A DNA stretch of 10,565 nt from an uncultured Treponema sp. (GTDB taxonomy: Bacteria; Spirochaetota; Spirochaetia; Treponematales; Treponemataceae). A program made the translations under genes and the position numbers. Position 1 is the stretch's first letter. Each line of letters starts with the position of its first letter. Where the stretch lies: the NCBI GenBank assembly GCA_937900125.1, contig CALCEK010000277.1:1-10565 (forward strand), given 5' to 3'. Below, piece after piece: positions 1 through 6,176 of the stretch. The notes beneath the pieces are model-generated. The model did no database searches and was not told the DNA's origin. It saw only the letters and a program-made list of their open reading frames with translations.

Positions 1-184
1 CGGGGCTAAAAACGGCGTAACAATAATCGAGCAGGTCAGAATGTTTTTGGGGATTATCTGCAAAGCAAGTCTGCTTGTAATCTTCTATAAAAAAATGAGG
101 AATAAGATTTTGTAAAGGCTCTTCGTTTTTCCAAGATGACAGTTCATCATAACGAACGTTTTTTTTGGCATAGTATATTGTTTC
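1..184 (-). pseudogene. Unidentified partial reading frame entering from the left edge, possibly frameshifted at its start
   Basis: On the minus strand a frame is open from just after a TAA at 187-185 to the window edge, about 61 codons. Its composition looks like real protein (for example SSWKNEEPLQNLIPHFF, then DLLDYCYAVFSP at the edge). It has no ATG, GTG or TTG. The only nearby ATG, at 171-169, is followed by CC and a run of eight A (T8 at 159-166 on the plus strand). From that ATG the frame gives MPKKTF and soon stops. One extra A would join it to the long frame as MPKKNVRYDEL. So this is either a gene inactivated by one base in the A run, a slippage-dependent gene, a sequencing error, or chance. 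I do not recognise the protein. It would be transcribed divergently from the toxin-antitoxin operon. Confidence 0.4.
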
Positions 185-206
185 TTAATGAAAATCGTGT
201 TATTAT
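178..206 (+). promoter_or_regulatory. Candidate promoter of the toxin-antitoxin operon
   Basis: TTGTTT at 178-183 and TATTAT at 201-206 are separated by 17 bases. The -10 matches the consensus at five of six positions, the -35 at only three. Transcription would start near 213, inside or just before the palindrome at 215-230, which suits repression by the antitoxin complex. Confidence 0.45.
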
Positions 207-214
207 TAATATTG

Positions 215-230
215 AAAAAGATATCTTTTT
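215..230. promoter_or_regulatory. 16-bp perfect palindrome, candidate TA operator
   Basis: AAAAAGATATCTTTTT is a perfect inverted repeat with no spacer. It lies between the candidate -10 box and the ribosome binding site (CGGAGGT, 234-240) of the antitoxin gene. Phd/YefM antitoxins bind palindromes in their own promoters through their N-terminal domain, so this is the obvious operator candidate. The sequence is not the TGTACA core known from E. coli yefM-yoeB, so the assignment rests on position and symmetry only. Confidence 0.45.
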
Positions 231-245
231 ATACGGAGGTTTGAA

Positions 246-500
246 ATGCTCGCATTAAAGGCTATAGATGTAAAAAACAACTTCAAAAATATATGCTCTC
301 AGGTTTTTAATGGTGAGACCGTCATGCTTTCACGCCCTAAGAATCAGAATGTGGTGATGATTTCTGAAGCAGAATACAATCGCCTTGAAAAAGCCAGGCG
401 AAACCTTGAATATCTTAAAATGCTTGATGAAAGTGAAAAACAGCTCCAAGAAGGAAGAATTGTAGAGAAAACAATGTCAGAACTGGAGGCTATGGAATAA
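246..500 (+). CDS. Type II antitoxin, Phd/YefM family
   Basis: An 84-residue protein that is expected to neutralise the YoeB-type toxin encoded three bases downstream and to repress the operon. The N-terminal part has the Phd/YefM layout: a short beta strand and helix (AIDVKNNFKNICSQV, about residues 6-20), then the strand-turn GETVMLSRPKNQNVVMISEAEYNRLE (23-48) whose final VVMISEAEYN is typical of the family. The C-terminal third is charged and helical (LEYLKMLDESEKQLQEGR), the part that in this family wraps around the toxin. The start is supported by CGGAGGT six bases upstream. Length is normal for the family (about 75-95 residues). The GGAGG at 484-488 near its 3' end probably serves the toxin gene. 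Confidence 0.9.
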   Translation: MLALKAIDVKNNFKNICSQVFNGETVMLSRPKNQNVVMISEAEYNRLEKARRNLEYLKMLDESEKQLQEGRIVEKTMSELEAME

Positions 501-502
501 TA

Positions 503-766
503 ATGAGCAAAATCATCTTTACAGAAATTGGATTTTCTCATTATTTATACTGGCAGGAGCAAGATAGAAAAACATTAAAAAAGATAAACAAACTCCTTCA
601 AAGTATAAGTCGTGACGGAGAGCTTGCAGGAGAAGGCAAGCCTGAAAAACTAAAGCACAAGGAAGGCGAATATAGTCGTCACATAGATGACAAAAATCGT
701 CTTGTTTATGAAGTTTCAGGCGATAGAATCACAGTGAAGGCGTGTAAAGGTCATTACGAGGATTAA
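503..766 (+). CDS. yoeB: Type II toxin, YoeB/Txe family mRNA interferase
   Basis: An 87-residue ribosome-dependent endoribonuclease of the RelE superfamily, which cuts mRNA in the ribosomal A site. The YoeB hallmarks are present in order: YLYWQEQD (14-21), LKKINKLLQSISRDG (25-39), GEGKPEKLKH (43-52), YSRHIDDKNRLVYEV (57-71) and the terminal KGHYED. The residues corresponding to the E. coli catalytic set are all there: E48, R66, H84 and Y85. The toxin therefore looks active and fully dependent on the upstream antitoxin. It starts two bases after the antitoxin stop. The Shine-Dalgarno GGAGG at 484-488 is rather far (14 bases), which may keep toxin output below antitoxin output. One base separates its stop from the next gene. 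Confidence 0.94.
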   Translation: MSKIIFTEIGFSHYLYWQEQDRKTLKKINKLLQSISRDGELAGEGKPEKLKHKEGEYSRHIDDKNRLVYEVSGDRITVKACKGHYED

Positions 767-767
767 A

Positions 768-1105
768 ATGTCAAAAAATTTCAGGAAAACAAAAATATAT
801 TTAGACACCTCGGTATTAAGCTATCTAAAGCAGGAAGACAGTCCCGAACGGACATCTGCGACTCTTAAGTTTTGGGAAGACCTTAAAACAAGGAATGATA
901 TTGACATTTATTTGTCTGATGTTACTTTAGCGGAAGTTTCAGAATGTTATGAGCCTAAGCGCACCTTTATGCAAAACAAGCTAAAAGAAATACAGTTTTC
1001 CTTGCTTGAAACGGAGTTCGGGCAATCACTAACCTTAAGGGGGGGGGTAGCCCGATAGACATAATCACGCCCGAAATGCTTTTAAAAGGAGATGAAAATG
1101 ACTGA
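768..1105 (+). pseudogene. PIN-domain toxin gene with internal deletion and frameshift
   Basis: The first 80 or so residues look like a PIN-domain (VapC-like) ribonuclease: KIYLDTSVLSYL with D13 as the first metal ligand, and LSDVTLAEVSE with E56 as the second. After LLET (about position 1010) the family's middle section, which should carry the later acidic ligands, is missing. The frame runs on for a few residues and stops at 1056-1058 (96 residues in all, against about 130-150 expected). In the -1 frame, open from 1010 after a TGA, the bases encode NGVRAITNLKGGGSPIDIITP and so on to a TGA at 1103-1105. As I remember the family, this is its usual C-terminal tail. A G9 run (1039-1047) sits at the frame switch. 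Start: GAGG at 755-758, one base after the yoeB stop. Probably inactive as a nuclease. The comparison is from memory, not from an alignment. Confidence 0.7.
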
Positions 1106-1292
1106 ACTTGATATTTCAAAAGATTTTACTATAGACGACATTCATAAAATCCGCGAGTATAACTGGGAACAGACAAAGAACTTGTCGCCAAAAGAACAGA
1201 GCGAATACTATAAGAACAAAGCGGCTTCCTTTCTTGCCGAAGCAGTGATAACTCCCGTAACAAAAAATTCGGAAACGAAGATGGTCATGTAA
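1098..1292 (+). CDS. Small acidic/helical protein coupled to the PIN gene, possible partner
   Basis: A 64-residue hypothetical protein. AAGGAG at 1086-1091 lies six bases before the ATG at 1098, so I prefer this to the ATG at 1092, which falls directly behind the ribosome binding site. Its start overlaps the displaced 3' end of the PIN gene (TGA at 1103-1105), the kind of overlap seen in coupled pairs. The sequence ISKDFTIDDIHKIREYNWEQ, then KNLSPKEQSEYYKNKAASFLAEA, predicts two charged helices and no membrane segment. I infer that it was the antitoxin or accessory protein of the broken PIN toxin, because it is fused to that gene's tail and small helical proteins commonly accompany PIN toxins. 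No DNA-binding motif is recognisable, so the role stays open. Confidence 0.6.
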   Translation: MTELDISKDFTIDDIHKIREYNWEQTKNLSPKEQSEYYKNKAASFLAEAVITPVTKNSETKMVM

Positions 1293-1432
1293 TGAAAGTT
1301 ATGAATCCTGTTTACCAAAACCGTTCCATTTTGATGTTTGTGCAGGGCGTTGTCTGCGAAGAATCTATGCAATCTTTTACAAACATAGATGTTTCGCTGG
1401 CAACGCGCGGCAAAGCCTATGGCTCAACATGA
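1292..1432 (+). CDS. Possible 46-residue coupled ORF, doubtful
   Basis: An ATG overlaps the stop of the preceding gene as TAATG, and the frame runs 46 codons (MKVMNPVYQNRSILMFVQ at the start) to a TGA inside the repeat-like stretch at 1388-1433. The overlap suggests translational coupling and the first half looks like plausible protein. The second half, however, is translated from repeat-like DNA and there is no ribosome binding site of its own apart from the coupling. It could be the remains of a longer gene interrupted by the repeat. Confidence 0.25.
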   Translation: MKVMNPVYQNRSILMFVQGVVCEESMQSFTNIDVSLATRGKAYGST

Positions 1433-1433
1433 C
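1388..1433. repeat. Divergent copy of a dispersed intergenic repeat, with an insert
   Basis: The ends AGATGTTTCGCT (1388-1399) and CTCAACATGAC (1423-1433) match the repeat at 6100-6124, where AGATGTTTCACTGCG runs directly into TTCAACATGAC. Here about 21 extra GC-rich bases lie between the two ends. Similar sequences recur between genes in many bacterial genomes, so this is probably a decayed member of a dispersed family. Confidence 0.4.
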
Positions 1434-1453
1434 CTCTTTCTATACAAAACAAA

Positions 1454-1495
1454 AGCGGGCTTTTTGCATTTTGAACAAAAAGCCCGCTCGTTTTT
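1454..1495. terminator. Strong bidirectional intrinsic terminator
   Basis: The arms AGCGGGCTTTTTG (1454-1466) and CAAAAAGCCCGCT (1476-1488) form a perfect 13-bp stem with a 9-base loop. On the plus strand it is followed by CGTTTTT, closing the toxin-antitoxin block. On the minus strand it is followed by TTTGTTTTG, closing the lipoprotein gene that ends at 1535. It separates the two convergent transcription units. Confidence 0.88.
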
Positions 1496-1503
1496 GCTAA
1501 CAG

Positions 1504-1526
1504 CCCGCCCCGACTTGCGCGGGGGG
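1504..1526. repeat. GC-rich hairpin after the lipoprotein gene
   Basis: CCCCG (1508-1512) can pair with CGGGG (1520-1524) across a 7-base loop, and alternative pairings exist because of the C and G runs. It stands out from the AT-rich surroundings and lies between the stop at 1535 and the terminator. It may be a 3'-end stabiliser or part of an intergenic repeat. There is no T run after it, so it is not itself a terminator. Confidence 0.35.
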
Positions 1527-1534
1527 TTAGGAGG

Positions 1535-3838
1535 TTAGTTAGTGTAAGTATAGTAAGAAGATGAATTTATGATAACAACACTCGTTTCTTCACTACCATC
1601 TTTAACTTTAACACCAATATTATACATAGCATTATTTTCCCACCCTGATGAGTCAGTGCTATAGTATAAAGTTACAGTGGCTACACCATTTGTAAATGAT
1701 AAGGAGGGGTCGCCTGTGCCTGATAAAGTCTGCAATACTTCAGAAGTTACATCTTCATTTCCTAAATAGGCGTACTGAGTTACTGTCCAACCAGTGGGAT
1801 TGTACGCGTTTCCAGAAGCATCTTTCACAGTAAATGTAAACTTCTTACCATTTGCAGGAGATGTTACATTTTCAACCTCCGTTTCAAAAGTTAGCGTTGT
1901 ATTGCCATAACTAATGCTTCCATTTGATACATTGTATGCAACAGCAAGGTCACCTGCGACAGCAATATCTGTAGTACCATCAACACCTTTGCGTGTCAAG
2001 GTAGTATCTTTGTCTGTAATTACGCGAAGGTAGCGTTTGTAGCTTCCACTATCATTTGCTTGATAGGTACTATTTAATGCAAATGGTGCAGTGGAATCAC
2101 CTGTACTTGTTTCTTCCGTTTCGTTATAAGTTGCAGCAGGAAAAGTTGCACTAGCGTCATCTTCAGGGAGTCCTGTATCTGCATTAAACTTACAGCGTTT
2201 TACAACAAATTTTCCAGATGTACCTTCAAGAGTAATATTTTGTGCTTTTGAAGTACCAGTTGGGGCTGCATTAAGAATACCATCATAAGTTGCACTAGAA
2301 TCACCTTCTGTTTTTAGAAGTGTTACCGCTCCAGACAAAACAGAATTGTTCAAATAGAAATACGGCGTTCCAACTGTAACAGCACCAGTAGCTGTAATAT
2401 TCTCCAAAATAAACGCAAAGTCACTTTTATCTTTTGTAGTTTGAATTGTAAGTCCAGATGCAATTGTTGCCCTTGCTGTGGAGTCATACGCTTTTACAAG
2501 GATTGTACCTTTTTTAGCAGTAGATGCCATTGTAATTGACACCGCAGTAGTATCAGTATTATCACCATCTACAATGATTGTCCATGTTGTGCTTGCAGCA
2601 TTGGCAATTTGTGGGATAGCCGCGACCGCATCAGCTACGTTAGCAAATGGCAAGGTTTTTGAACCTGTTGCTGTTTCACTAGCAGAGGCAGTATTACTCC
2701 CAGTTCCGTCAACATAAAATGTTGTTCTAGTATATGCCTTTATAAGTGCTTCTGTCAAAGTATAGCCAACAGAAGAAGCCGCTTCATCAAGGTTTGTAAG
2801 ACCACTATATGCCACACTTGAAGCTGCTGTTTTTTGGTAAGAAACAGCACTACCTGTCAAACTAGTATTTGTAGAACCAACAACATAAGAATCGTAATTA
2901 GCCTTTATGGTCAATGTATCATGAATAGAAAATACTTCTTGATTATCGAGCGTTCCGTCCCCAGTATTAGAATCATTATCATCAGTATGTAAGAATGTAA
3001 GCTCCACATCGTAAGTACCAGGGTCAAGTTCAGGAACAAATGCAAATGTAACAGCCTCAGTACCAGTTGTTATACCAGTTACAGTGTATTTTGTTGAAGC
3101 ATTTAAAGTAAGTGTTACAGTGTCAATTTTATCGTAAGCTTCTATGTCATCCCAGTTAGCAGGAATAGAAATTGGAATATAGGCTTTTCCCTTTGCATCA
3201 CTATCAGGGCTATCCACAGCACCAATTGTAATTGCACCTGTAGTAGCGTTTATTTCTGACCCCGCAGTTGATGATGTACCTTCAACAGTCAAAGTAACCG
3301 TACCTTCACTTTGGTCAATGGTCATTTTGAATGCGATTGTTCCTTTTGCAATAGCTTTTCCTTTGATTTTTTCAACTTTTGCAGCGTCGGTTGTATCAGA
3401 ATCAGTACAAATCGTACTTTGTTCTTCGCGGGTTGCAATGGCGGTAAAGTACCACACGCGGTTGTTTACAGCACCAATTGTAAAGCTAACTCCGCTCGTT
3501 GTGTCTTTAGCACCATACCAAACGGTAGACAAATCACCTGTAGTTGCGGAGTAATCAGCGTCACCACTAGTTGCAACAGTTGAGCCGTACACAGTCCAGT
3601 AAAGTTCTGGTGTACTTGGTGAAATTGAACGGCTTACGCTAGAAGATGACGAGCCGTACAAAGAGCTAAAATTCAATGTTACAGTGCCATCGCTATTCAT
3701 TGCGTATGTAACACCGCCACTTGAACTTGAAGAAGTTGTTGTAGTCGTTCCAACTTCATCAATTTGAATTAAGTTATTACAACCTGCAAGAAGAAGTGCA
3801 GCTGTAAATCCAAGAAAAGCTTTCAACACTTGTTTCAT
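1535..3838 (-). CDS. Large Ser/Thr-rich surface lipoprotein with beta-helix-like region
   Basis: A 767-residue predicted lipoprotein. I place the start at 3838, not at the in-frame ATG at 3904, because AGGAG lies seven bases upstream and the protein then begins with a standard signal peptide MKQVLKAFLGFTAALLLAGC, with C20 as the lipidated residue. A Thr/Ser linker (about 29-42) follows, then beta-rich stretches with alternating hydrophobic residues that resemble Ig-like modules (about 45-310). A section around 373-553 opens with TTFYVDGTGSN and a TLPFANVADAVAAI helix, the usual opening of right-handed beta-helix proteins. The C-terminal region (about 650-767) is again beta-rich and ends in a Tyr-rich tail. 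Composition is dominated by T, S, A, G, with only one cysteine (KRCKF) in the mature chain besides the lipidated one. No catalytic motif is visible. Probably an exported adhesin-like or carbohydrate-facing protein; the function is inferred from architecture only. Confidence 0.8.
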   Translation of the reverse strand: MKQVLKAFLGFTAALLLAGCNNLIQIDEVGTTTTTSSSSSGGVTYAMNSDGTVTLNFSSLYGSSSSSVSRSISPSTPELYWTVYGSTVATSGDADYSATTGDLSTVWYGAKDTTSGVSFTIGAVNNRVWYFTAIATREEQSTICTDSDTTDAAKVEKIKGKAIAKGTIAFKMTIDQSEGTVTLTVEGTSSTAGSEINATTGAITIGAVDSPDSDAKGKAYIPISIPANWDDIEAYDKIDTVTLTLNASTKYTVTGITTGTEAVTFAFVPELDPGTYDVELTFLHTDDNDSNTGDGTLDNQEVFSIHDTLTIKANYDSYVVGSTNTSLTGSAVSYQKTAASSVAYSGLTNLDEAASSVGYTLTEALIKAYTRTTFYVDGTGSNTASASETATGSKTLPFANVADAVAAIPQIANAASTTWTIIVDGDNTDTTAVSITMASTAKKGTILVKAYDSTARATIASGLTIQTTKDKSDFAFILENITATGAVTVGTPYFYLNNSVLSGAVTLLKTEGDSSATYDGILNAAPTGTSKAQNITLEGTSGKFVVKRCKFNADTGLPEDDASATFPAATYNETEETSTGDSTAPFALNSTYQANDSGSYKRYLRVITDKDTTLTRKGVDGTTDIAVAGDLAVAYNVSNGSISYGNTTLTFETEVENVTSPANGKKFTFTVKDASGNAYNPTGWTVTQYAYLGNEDVTSEVLQTLSGTGDPSLSFTNGVATVTLYYSTDSSGWENNAMYNIGVKVKDGSEETSVVIINSSSYYTYTN

Positions 3839-3913
3839 TTGCTTTCTCCTCTTAGCCAAAACTGGCAATTTTTTATAAAAATACACATTCCATGTATATT
3901 CCACAAAATTAAT

Positions 3914-4834
3914 TCATTCAGAAATTTTCAAATCTTTTCGACCGTCAAATGCAACGCCCTTATATGTATTTTTCACTATAAACTCAACTTTTCCTGTTCC
4001 CAAAGCATCTTCTCCAAGCTCATTTGCGGGAATTGTAAACGAATAACTTCCGTCAGAATTCTTTTTCCACGAAGTGCCTTTAATTGCCACTCCCCCATCG
4101 CCTTTATACGAAAGTGTAAACTCAGGGTCGCCCAAATCAGAAGGAAGCGCAACTTCCAACAAATCCTCCGATTTATCCTCATAAGTTTTTATGATTTTAT
4201 AAACGTGAGGTGTAATGGTTATAACATTAGCTTCAGATTTATTTAAGCTAGTTTCAGAAAAATTTAAGTTATCCAAATCGTAAGCTAAACGATAGCCACC
4301 CTCTAGCTCAATACTCATCACAATTATAGTGTCCCAGCCAATTTGGAACGCCCACGTTGTTTTTTCTGAATCGGTGTAACCCGTTTTTTTTGCGTAGGCT
4401 TCTAACAAATATTGCCCATAAGAAAGTTCTAGTCCATTTTTTAAAATGTCAGAAGTTTTTTTTATGCCATATTCTTTGGCAACAGAACTTTCATTTGTGC
4501 AAACAACAGTGTCATAATAGTGCAATAAGCTATTATACTTTTTAAGTGTATAGTATACATCTACATCGGTAACTGCAACAGATTGCAAAGTATAAGTTGG
4601 GGCTTCTAGGCGAATTGTGCGGTCTGCGTAAAAAAGCATTCCTGATTCCAAAACTTTTTCGCCCGAGCCGTCATTTTCGTAGGCAACAACGGGTGCTAAA
4701 GTGTAAGAGCCGTCAGCGGGGCGACCTTTGTCCTCTAAATATTCTATCAATCCCCATTCCGTAGAAAAACGGCAAGCAATAAGAGAAAGACTAAACAAAA
4801 TACAAGCAATTTGAAGCAGACGAATTTTTCTCAT
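3914..4834 (-). CDS. Hypothetical lipoprotein, envelope cluster
   Basis: A 306-residue protein whose N-terminus MRKIRLLQIACILFSLSLIAC is a lipoprotein signal peptide with lipobox LIAC and lipidated C21. The mature part is of mixed charge and predicted beta-rich: a Gly/Pro/Asp segment (about 36-60), a stretch with several Tyr (YYTLKKY and LLHYYD, about 94-108), and a C-terminal domain with repeated strand-like segments (EFTLSYKGDGGVAIKG, SYSFTIPANELG, KVEFIVKNTYKG) that suggests an Ig-like fold. It starts one base after the stop of the upstream barrel protein, with GGAG close before that stop, so translation is probably coupled. I do not recognise the family. A role in the same surface assembly as its two neighbours is inferred from the operon. 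Confidence 0.8.
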   Translation of the reverse strand: MRKIRLLQIACILFSLSLIACRFSTEWGLIEYLEDKGRPADGSYTLAPVVAYENDGSGEKVLESGMLFYADRTIRLEAPTYTLQSVAVTDVDVYYTLKKYNSLLHYYDTVVCTNESSVAKEYGIKKTSDILKNGLELSYGQYLLEAYAKKTGYTDSEKTTWAFQIGWDTIIVMSIELEGGYRLAYDLDNLNFSETSLNKSEANVITITPHVYKIIKTYEDKSEDLLEVALPSDLGDPEFTLSYKGDGGVAIKGTSWKKNSDGSYSFTIPANELGEDALGTGKVEFIVKNTYKGVAFDGRKDLKISE

Positions 4835-4835
4835 A

Positions 4836-5900
4836 TCAAAAACTCCATCCCGCTCCCACAGAAAGTTGCAAAGTTGGATAGGGAATTTTTAACAAAAGCG
4901 GAATATTAAAATCCGCCCCCAAATTAATGTTAAAATTATCCCCAAAACGCTTTGCAATTAGCGTGCCAGCCGAAATTTGCGGATACAAAAAGAAGTAACT
5001 TTCTGGCGAAAAGCCTGTACTATACGAATAAGTTGGAAGCATAAAAAGCATTGCGCCTCCACCCGCGTGAATTTGCACAGAAATATCCATTGGCAAATTC
5101 CATTTAAAAACATAAAATAAACTGAAATTAAAATGATTCGCGGTTAAAACGTAATCTTCCTCGGAAATTTCATCATCAACCAAATAATTCCAACTGATTT
5201 TTGCGCCAAGTCCATGAAAACCGCTCGGAAGCTCGGCAAACAAATAGTCAAAACGCACAAAAAGCCCCACTAACTGCCAAAAAGCCGTTGTTTGCATGTG
5301 CATTAAATACGGAATTCCGCCCTCTATCGGAAAAGCGTAATAGGGCGTGTAGCCAGCGTACAAGTTTAGCTCGGGGCGAATTACAACCATTTCTTTTTTT
5401 TCTTCCATGTGGGCGTGCCAGTTTTCGGCATTGTAAAAGGAGGAACTGTCCGTTGGGTTATCGTATTGTTTTTCGCCGTGGGATTTTTCTTCTTGCGGGG
5501 ATTCGGAGTATTTTGCGCTTACACTTGCTTCTTTTTGGGAATCGGATTTTTGTTTTGCAGAAGCGTCCGCGCTTTTTGTAGACTCATTATTTGCGCTATT
5601 ATATGGAAGATTTTTGCTATTTGTTGAGGAAGAAGTTGCATTTTGCACATTTGTGGATTCTGATTTTGACCCTTTTTTTGATTCCGATGATTCTACCGAA
5701 AAGTCATAAGAATCCCCACTTTCAGAATCGGAAGAAGAATTTGAATCTAAATCTAATGCGGAACTGTCGTTTTCTGTTTCCAAAACGAGTGGAACGGCAA
5801 AAACGGAAAGAGAATTTCCAAATGTAAACAAAAAAACACACACTTTCATCGCAATTCCGAAACGTTTTTTAATTCCGAGCTTTAATCTCTCCACCGTCAT
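4836..5900 (-). CDS. Secreted Ser-rich protein with C-terminal outer-membrane-barrel-like domain
   Basis: A 354-residue protein in three parts. Residues 1-35 are a signal peptide with a long basic n-region and cleavage likely after SVFA; M18 (MKVCVFLF) is an alternative start, and neither has a strong ribosome binding site. Residues 41-165 are a low-complexity, hydrophilic linker rich in S, E, K, N and D. Residues 172-354 alternate hydrophobic and polar residues with many aromatics and glycines (LNLYAGYTPYYAF, FVRFDYLF, FNFSLFYVFKW, NINLGADFNI) and end in GWSF. A terminal Phe after a beta strand is the usual outer-membrane barrel insertion signal. It is shorter than a classical porin and could be an 8- to 10-strand barrel. 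It heads a cluster with two lipoproteins. The family is not recognised. Confidence 0.75.
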   Translation of the reverse strand: MTVERLKLGIKKRFGIAMKVCVFLFTFGNSLSVFAVPLVLETENDSSALDLDSNSSSDSESGDSYDFSVESSESKKGSKSESTNVQNATSSSTNSKNLPYNSANNESTKSADASAKQKSDSQKEASVSAKYSESPQEEKSHGEKQYDNPTDSSSFYNAENWHAHMEEKKEMVVIRPELNLYAGYTPYYAFPIEGGIPYLMHMQTTAFWQLVGLFVRFDYLFAELPSGFHGLGAKISWNYLVDDEISEEDYVLTANHFNFSLFYVFKWNLPMDISVQIHAGGGAMLFMLPTYSYSTGFSPESYFFLYPQISAGTLIAKRFGDNFNINLGADFNIPLLLKIPYPTLQLSVGAGWSF

Positions 5901-5955
5901 TTTTTGGCAACCCTGCCTACATACTTTTTATATTACACTCCACTCCACCTCTTCC

Positions 5956-5961
5956 ATTATA
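5956..5961 (-). promoter_or_regulatory. -10 box upstream of the envelope cluster
   Basis: A perfect TATAAT on the minus strand lies 56 bases before the barrel-protein start. The region 17 bases further upstream (TTTTAA) is a poor -35, but the upstream DNA is very A/T-rich. The G11 run of the minus strand (6037-6027) lies about 65 bases upstream of this box. Confidence 0.5.
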
Positions 5962-6012
5962 GAATTTTTTCAATAAAATTAAAACTAAAAAGGTAAAATA
6001 ATTGCAGTTAAT

Positions 6013-6044
6013 TTGCAAAAATTTCACCCCCCCCCCCGTATAAA
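6013..6044 (+). promoter_or_regulatory. Promoter-like site with C11 tract in the spacer
   Basis: TTGCAA (6013-6018) and TATAAA (6039-6044) flank a 20-base spacer of which 6027-6037 are eleven C. A run of eight would give a 17-base spacer. The site faces right, towards the 3' end of recR, where no plus-strand gene is visible, so it may make an antisense or non-coding RNA, or be left over from a lost gene. Confidence 0.45.
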
Positions 6045-6075
6045 AAAGTAGACAGTCACTCATTTTTGCACAATT

Positions 6076-6127
6076 CCGAGCGCACCGCAAAGGATTCACA
6101 GATGTTTCACTGCGTTCAACATGACGG
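6076..6127. repeat. Dispersed intergenic repeat
   Basis: The stretch from CCGAGCGCACCGC through CACAGATGTTTCACTGCG to CAACATGACGG resembles a repeat that recurs between genes in many bacteria; when translated on the minus strand it gives the telltale HVERSETS. A divergent copy with an insert is at 1388-1433. It lies between the 3' end of recR and the C11 tract. Confidence 0.55.
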
Positions 6128-6176
6128 CAGAAAGGGAACACTGTGTTTTTCGCAAAAACTATTTCTTAAACAAAAC

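Noticed and set aside
2478..2717. Plus-strand open frames opposite the large lipoprotein, and similar ones opposite the barrel protein, dnaX and MATE genes
   Set aside because: They are shadows of Ser/Thr/Ala-rich or AT-rich coding DNA on the other strand, without ribosome binding sites or recognisable domains.
3879..3900. AT-rich inverted repeat between the two lipoprotein genes as a terminator
   Set aside because: Nine weak pairs including a wobble. Too unstable to claim termination, and it may simply overlap a promoter for the large lipoprotein.
3839..3904. N-terminal extension of the large lipoprotein to the ATG at 3904
   Set aside because: The extension would put 22 charged residues before the signal peptide, and a strong AGGAG site serves the ATG at 3838.
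5917..6141. A 74-codon minus-strand frame containing CRHVERSETS
   Set aside because: It is the translation of an intergenic repeat plus the G11 run (read as GGG codons) and promoter DNA. It has no ribosome binding site, and it covers the -10 box of the next gene.
6145..6159. Hairpin GTTTTT-CGC-AAAAAC after recR as a terminator
   Set aside because: Only six A/T-rich pairs, with no T run following on the recR strand.
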